From NCBI GenBank assembly GCA_016212785.1, contig JACRDW010000137.1:1-8837 (forward strand): a stretch of DNA of 8,837 bases, read 5' to 3'. The position numbers and the translations under genes were made by a program. Source of the DNA: Methanobacteriota archaeon (GTDB lineage: Archaea; Hydrothermarchaeota; Hydrothermarchaeia; Hydrothermarchaeales; JACRDW01). The notes under the pieces are model-generated. The model ran no database searches and was not told the origin of the DNA. It saw nothing but the letters and a program-made list of their open reading frames with translations. This document shows, one piece after another, positions 6,447 to 8,837 of this stretch; the stretch's first letter is position 1, and every line of letters starts with the position of its first letter.

Positions 6447-6854
6447 ATGTCCGAAAGGAAACTCACCGCAAAATACGCGTCTCTCGAAAAGCTGGAGGAG
6501 AGAATCAAAAAAGAGGGCGTCAAGCCTGAAGACCATACCCTATACAACGACCTACTCGAGTGGAGGGCAATTAAGCACGAGCTCGAAGCAAGCGGCATTT
6601 TTAAGGAAGTTTTAATCATAGGTGCCAAAATCAGAGCCATAATAAGCGAGACGCTTTTTCTTGAAATATACTACGACCCAACCACAAAAAGCTACTCCTA
6701 CGGTTTGGTTGATATGACCCTTCCCTATATTGGAGACAAAAGAATTTTTGGCTGGGACGACTATCCCCATGAGGGCATGAAAGAAATCAAGCGCCTTAAG
6801 AGCTATCCGCATCACTTCCAGCGCAGGGAGAAGGAAACGTATCAAAGTATTTGA
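6447..6854 (+). CDS. TumE-like toxin-family protein, 5' end uncertain (possibly frameshifted)
   Basis: The first in-frame ATG gives 135 residues. Residues about 60-128 (ISETLFLEIYY, SYSYGLVD, RIFGWDDYPH, LKSYPHHFQRR) resemble the TumE toxin family (DUF6516), with its (R/F)xDxxPH and FPHH signatures. Residues 1-50 are a charged helical segment (KYASLEKLEERIKKEG ... DLLEWRAIKHELE), possibly an antitoxin-like or coiled-coil part fused in frame. The frame stays open upstream to 6351 and reads as plausible protein (ILPSSKEEVVLSGVVAKINE, then RIVDLK), but contains no ATG, GTG or TTG. One extra A after the ATG at 6364 would give MKILPSSKEEVV in this frame. So the gene may be frameshifted, wrongly sequenced, or use a rare start. 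The tail is also somewhat short after PHH. No ribosome site precedes 6447. Family assignment is from remembered motifs only. Confidence 0.6.
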   Translation: MSERKLTAKYASLEKLEERIKKEGVKPEDHTLYNDLLEWRAIKHELEASGIFKEVLIIGAKIRAIISETLFLEIYYDPTTKSYSYGLVDMTLPYIGDKRIFGWDDYPHEGMKEIKRLKSYPHHFQRREKETYQSI

Positions 6855-6885
6855 AAATTGAAGCATGTGGATAGATGGAATAGTC

Positions 6886-6898
6886 GCTAAAAAATAGC
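6886..6898. terminator. Small A/T hairpin between converging genes
   Basis: GCTA (6886-6889) and TAGC (6895-6898) flank five A residues. Leftward this gives a run of six T just after the stop of the 55-residue RHH gene. Rightward the hairpin is followed by a pyrimidine-rich stretch. It could end transcription from either side, though the 4-bp stem is weak. Confidence 0.35.
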
Positions 6899-7065
6899 TA
6901 TTTCTTCTTCCCTCTCTTGTACTCCTCTATAAAGCGGGAGAGCGCCTGATAACCAACATCCGACTCCGAGGAAAAGTCGCCGCTCTTTATGATTTCCTGG
7001 ATTTCCTTGTAAAGGTACGGAGAAACGTACACGGTGATGCGCTCTTTTCGCTTTGCTTTCGGCAC
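6898..7065 (-). CDS. Small RHH (CopG/Arc-type) DNA-binding protein
   Basis: A 55-residue protein beginning VPKAKRKERITVYVSP. It fits the minimal RHH fold: strand RITVYVS, first helix LYKEIQEIIKSGD, then SSESDVGYQALSRFIEEY as the second helix, and a basic tail KRGKKK. The frame can be extended to a TTG at 7092, but that codon sits within about 15 bases of the TATA box and would not be in the transcript. The GTG at 7065 lies about 36 bases from the TATA centre, preceded by AAGGGG, and removes a poorly fitting N-terminus, so I choose it. Such proteins act as dimeric repressors, often of their own operon and often as antitoxins. The palindrome over its promoter supports self-repression. No toxin is cotranscribed. 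The divergent 45-residue gene is the only evident partner. Confidence 0.8.
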   Translation of the reverse strand: MPKAKRKERITVYVSPYLYKEIQEIIKSGDFSSESDVGYQALSRFIEEYKRGKKK

Positions 7066-7088
7066 TTTAATACCCCTTACCCAACTTA

Positions 7089-7114
7089 CCAAAAACTATA
7101 TATATCGATTTTGG
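7089..7114. promoter_or_regulatory. 26-bp imperfect palindrome over a shared bidirectional TATA box
   Basis: The arms CCAAAA (7089-7094) and TTTTGG (7109-7114) surround a TATATATAT core (7097-7105). Eleven of thirteen base pairs are symmetric around 7101/7102. The core can serve as box A in both directions: the GTG at 7065 is about 36 bases to the left and the ATG at 7146 about 44 to the right. A repressor bound here would block both promoters. Two direct CTTACC copies (7076-7081, 7085-7090) lie 9 bp apart at the left edge and might be extra contacts. The symmetry is directly visible; the binding protein is inferred to be the adjacent RHH protein. Confidence 0.65.
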
Positions 7115-7134
7115 CACAATACAGTAGCTAAAGA

Positions 7135-7139
7135 GTGAT
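7135..7139 (+). promoter_or_regulatory. Ribosome-binding site of the 45-residue gene
   Basis: GTGAT, complementary to the AUCAC of the archaeal 16S rRNA 3' end, lies six bases before the ATG at 7146 and supports this very short ORF being translated. Confidence 0.5.
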
Positions 7140-7145
7140 TATATA

Positions 7146-7283
7146 ATGCCTAAACTTGAGCTTGCAAGGTCTATCGCGAGAGAAGTCGGTGAGGGAAGCA
7201 GGGAAGTTAAAGCCCTCGCAGCCTGCATTCTCATTCTGGTCGAGGAAATTGAAAAGCTGAAGCACCAGCAAAGCGAGGAATGA
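7146..7283 (+). CDS. Small 45-residue helical protein, unknown function
   Basis: A short ORF beginning MPKLELARSIAREVGEG and ending EEIEKLKHQQSEE. It has a GTGAT ribosome site at proper spacing, a TATA box about 44 bases upstream and no in-frame competitor. The composition is amphipathic helical: a charged first helix, a more hydrophobic stretch (ALAACILILV) too short for a membrane helix, and a coiled-coil-like end (EEIEKLKHQQ). It is transcribed away from the small RHH gene across a shared palindromic promoter, so the two are probably controlled together. It could be a partner or target of the RHH protein, but no family is recognised. Its TGA directly abuts the stop codon of the thioredoxin-reductase-like gene on the other strand, with no bases between. 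Confidence 0.6.
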   Translation: MPKLELARSIAREVGEGSREVKALAACILILVEEIEKLKHQQSEE

Positions 7284-8201
7284 TTAGCACATAAATTCCT
7301 TTTCGTTTACATAGCGATATGCAGAGTAAGCAGCGGTTACGCCTTCCGCTGCTCCGGTAATCGCCTGTTTGAAGGCAGTGTCTGTAACGTCGCCTGCTGC
7401 AAAAATGCCGCCGACGTTTGTTTTCGCCTGCCTGTCTATCTTTATCTCCCCTTTTTCGTTCGTTTCTACTCCGAGCTTTTTTGCGAGCTCTGACAGCGGC
7501 ACACTGCCGATTGCAACGAAGAGCCCGTCAACTTCGAGTTCTCTGCTTCCTTTGTACTCTCTGTCCAGAACAGCACAGCTCACATTTGCATCTCCCTTAA
7601 TCTCAACCACGTTCGCTCTGGTTATTACCTCGATTTTCTTGCTGCCTTCGATTCTCTTCGCATTTATTGATTCGGGACGAATTTTCTCGCCGCGGTAGAT
7701 TATGTAAACCTTTTTCGCATAAGTTGCGAGCAGGAGCGCCTCCTTTGCCGCAGAGTCGCCTCCGCCTATGACAGCCGCAACCTTATCTCGGTAGAACGGG
7801 CCGTCGCAGAGTGCACAGTAGTGAACGCCTTGATTTTCAAACTTCTCTGCTCCAGGCACCTCTAATTTTCTGTGCTTTGTGCCGGTTGCAAAGATTATGC
7901 ACTTGCTCAGGAATTTTTTCCCGCTGGTAGATATCTCGAAGCAGTTGCCCGCTCTCCTGACATCAATTGCCAAATCCTCCAGAAGCTCTGCGCCGTACTC
8001 CTGCGCATGCTCCCTCAGCTTCCCGGCAAGCTCTGCACCCGAGATGCTTTTGAAGCCAGGATAATTTTCGATGCCTGTCGTTAGAGTAATTGTCCCTCCC
8101 AAATTATCTCCGACTATCAAAGTCTTCATTCCGAGTCTTCCTGAATACATCCCGGCCGCTAATCCTGCTACTCCGCCCCCGATTATCACGACATCGTACA
8201 T
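7284..8201 (-). CDS. trxB: Thioredoxin-disulfide reductase-like flavoprotein
   Basis: A 305-residue, full-length cytoplasmic flavoenzyme of the low-molecular-weight thioredoxin reductase family. It should pass electrons from a reduced cofactor through FAD to a redox disulfide and then to thioredoxin or a similar protein. Visible motifs are the N-terminal FAD-binding GGGVAG (8-13), the redox pair CALC (129-132, usually CATC), the second dinucleotide site GGGDSA (146-151) and the C-terminal FAD contact GGIFAAGDVTD (264-274). The place where NADPH-specific enzymes have HRRxxxR reads YRGEKIR (169-175), so the phosphate-binding arginine pair is incomplete. NADH or another donor is possible, as in some archaeal relatives. 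The protein ends in Cys. The gene diverges from leuS, and a TTTTTAT box about 26-30 bases before its ATG suggests a nearly leaderless transcript. Confidence 0.95.
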   Translation of the reverse strand: MYDVVIIGGGVAGLAAGMYSGRLGMKTLIVGDNLGGTITLTTGIENYPGFKSISGAELAGKLREHAQEYGAELLEDLAIDVRRAGNCFEISTSGKKFLSKCIIFATGTKHRKLEVPGAEKFENQGVHYCALCDGPFYRDKVAAVIGGGDSAAKEALLLATYAKKVYIIYRGEKIRPESINAKRIEGSKKIEVITRANVVEIKGDANVSCAVLDREYKGSRELEVDGLFVAIGSVPLSELAKKLGVETNEKGEIKIDRQAKTNVGGIFAAGDVTDTAFKQAITGAAEGVTAAYSAYRYVNEKEFMC

Positions 8202-8222
8202 GGAATAAAGTACGCTGCTCTG

Positions 8223-8260
8223 AATAAAAATTTTTCTGGTTAGGATGAGATTTTAAATAG
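8223..8260. promoter_or_regulatory. Divergent promoter region of trxB and leuS
   Basis: TTTTAAATA (8251-8259) is a good box A for leuS, with its predicted start near 8281 and the ATG at 8287, so the leader is very short. For trxB, read leftward, TTTTTAT within 8225-8232 is placed about 26-30 bases before the ATG at 8201. The two promoters sit back to back in an 85-bp gap that otherwise holds nothing recognisable. Confidence 0.55.
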
Positions 8261-8286
8261 AAGAAAATGCATAGAAGTTGATTGAT

Positions 8287-8837
8287 ATGCTCAAAGCGAT
8301 AGAAGAAAAATGGGTAAAAAAGTGGGAAGAAGCAAAGCTGTTCGAGGCAGACCCCGTAGAGGGAAAGCCGAAGATATTTGTAACTTTTCCCTTCCCTTAC
8401 ATGAATGGTCCCCTGCACATAGGGCATGCCTTCACTTCCACGAGGTGCGATGTATATGCACGCTTCAAAAGGATGCAGGGGTGCAATGTCCTTTTTCCCT
8501 GGGCGTGGCACATAACCGGCGAGCCGATTACCGGAGCTGCGGAGCGTATTAAGAAGGGCGATGCCGAGCAGCTCAGGATATTCAGGGAAATAGATGAGGT
8601 GTCGGAGGAAGAGCTGAAGAAATTTACTGACCCAAAGTATATCGCAAGCTACTACATAAAAGAGTCAAGGAATTCGCTCAAAGAGCTCTGCCATTCAATA
8701 GACTGGCGCAGAGAATTCACTACAACCTCGCTTCATCCGCAGTTCAGCAGATTCATCGAATGGCAGTACCTGACGCTGAAGAAGAGAGGATATGTCAGGA
8801 AGGGCACGCACCCGGTTGTATGGTGTCAGAACTGTGA
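8287..8837 (+). CDS. leuS: Leucyl-tRNA synthetase, N-terminal part (3' end outside window)
   Basis: Activates leucine and charges tRNA-Leu in the cytoplasm. The first 183 residues are present and the frame runs off the right edge. The start MLKAIEEKWVKKWEEAKLFE matches the usual beginning of archaeal LeuRS. The class I signature PYMNGPLHIGHAF (residues 38-50, HIGH at 44-47) is intact. It is followed by VLFPWAWHITGEPITG (68-83), the archaeal/eukaryal form of the region after the signature. Later come DWRREFTTT (139-147), an IEWQYLTLKKRG helix and HPVVWCQNC (175-183), the first half of a zinc-binding knuckle. The editing domain, KMSKS loop and anticodon-binding domain lie outside. The gene diverges from trxB. 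No strong ribosome site precedes the ATG, consistent with a very short leader. Confidence 0.96.
   Translation, partial: MLKAIEEKWVKKWEEAKLFEADPVEGKPKIFVTFPFPYMNGPLHIGHAFTSTRCDVYARFKRMQGCNVLFPWAWHITGEPITGAAERIKKGDAEQLRIFREIDEVSEEELKKFTDPKYIASYYIKESRNSLKELCHSIDWRREFTTTSLHPQFSRFIEWQYLTLKKRGYVRKGTHPVVWCQNC

Noticed and set aside
7066..7092. N-terminal extension of the 55-residue RHH protein to a TTG at 7092.
   Set aside because: The TTG is almost touching the TATA box and would lie upstream of the expected transcription start.
8310..8552. An 80-residue + strand frame starting MGKKVGRSKAVRGRPRRGKA.
   Set aside because: It lies out of frame inside leuS, where the other frame carries the HIGH motif and conserved LeuRS sequence.

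Overview
The window looks archaeal, most likely euryarchaeal. An archaeal-type alanyl-tRNA synthetase end and an archaeal/eukaryal-type leucyl-tRNA synthetase start sit at its two edges. Promoters are TATA-box-like with short leaders, termination signals are oligo-T, and a large secreted protein carries a PGF-pre-PGF-like domain and a CGP-CTERM-like tail, both known from archaeal surface proteins. I cannot name the genus. I see no insertion sequence, tRNA, rRNA or CRISPR array.

Left part (1-5575): the 3' end of alaS runs rightward and overlaps, tail to tail, a leftward two-gene unit. That unit starts with a 986-residue secreted right-handed beta-helix protein (NosD/PbH1 type, about 17 short Asn/Ser/Thr-rich rungs). 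A membrane-anchored protein of unknown function follows 60 bp downstream.

Middle part (5576-7283) is a small, regulator-rich accessory stretch. It holds a 192-residue ribbon-helix-helix (RHH) regulator with an unusual cysteine-rich C-terminal domain, a TumE-like toxin-family protein whose 5' end seems damaged or non-canonical, a 55-residue RHH protein, and a 45-residue small protein transcribed divergently from it. Both RHH genes have dyad-symmetric, operator-like DNA at their TATA boxes. In front of the 192-residue gene it is a run of CG(C/T)AT boxes on a 10-bp period, also upstream of the beta-helix gene. In front of the 55-residue gene it is a 26-bp imperfect palindrome covering a shared bidirectional TATA element.

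Right part (7284-8837): a thioredoxin-reductase-like flavoprotein (leftward) lacks the usual NADPH-phosphate motif. leuS diverges from it and leaves the window.

The best candidates for something undescribed are the middle regulatory block, in which a cysteine-rich RHH protein may control itself and the divergent surface-protein operon, and the self-contained RHH/45-residue gene pair around one palindromic promoter.
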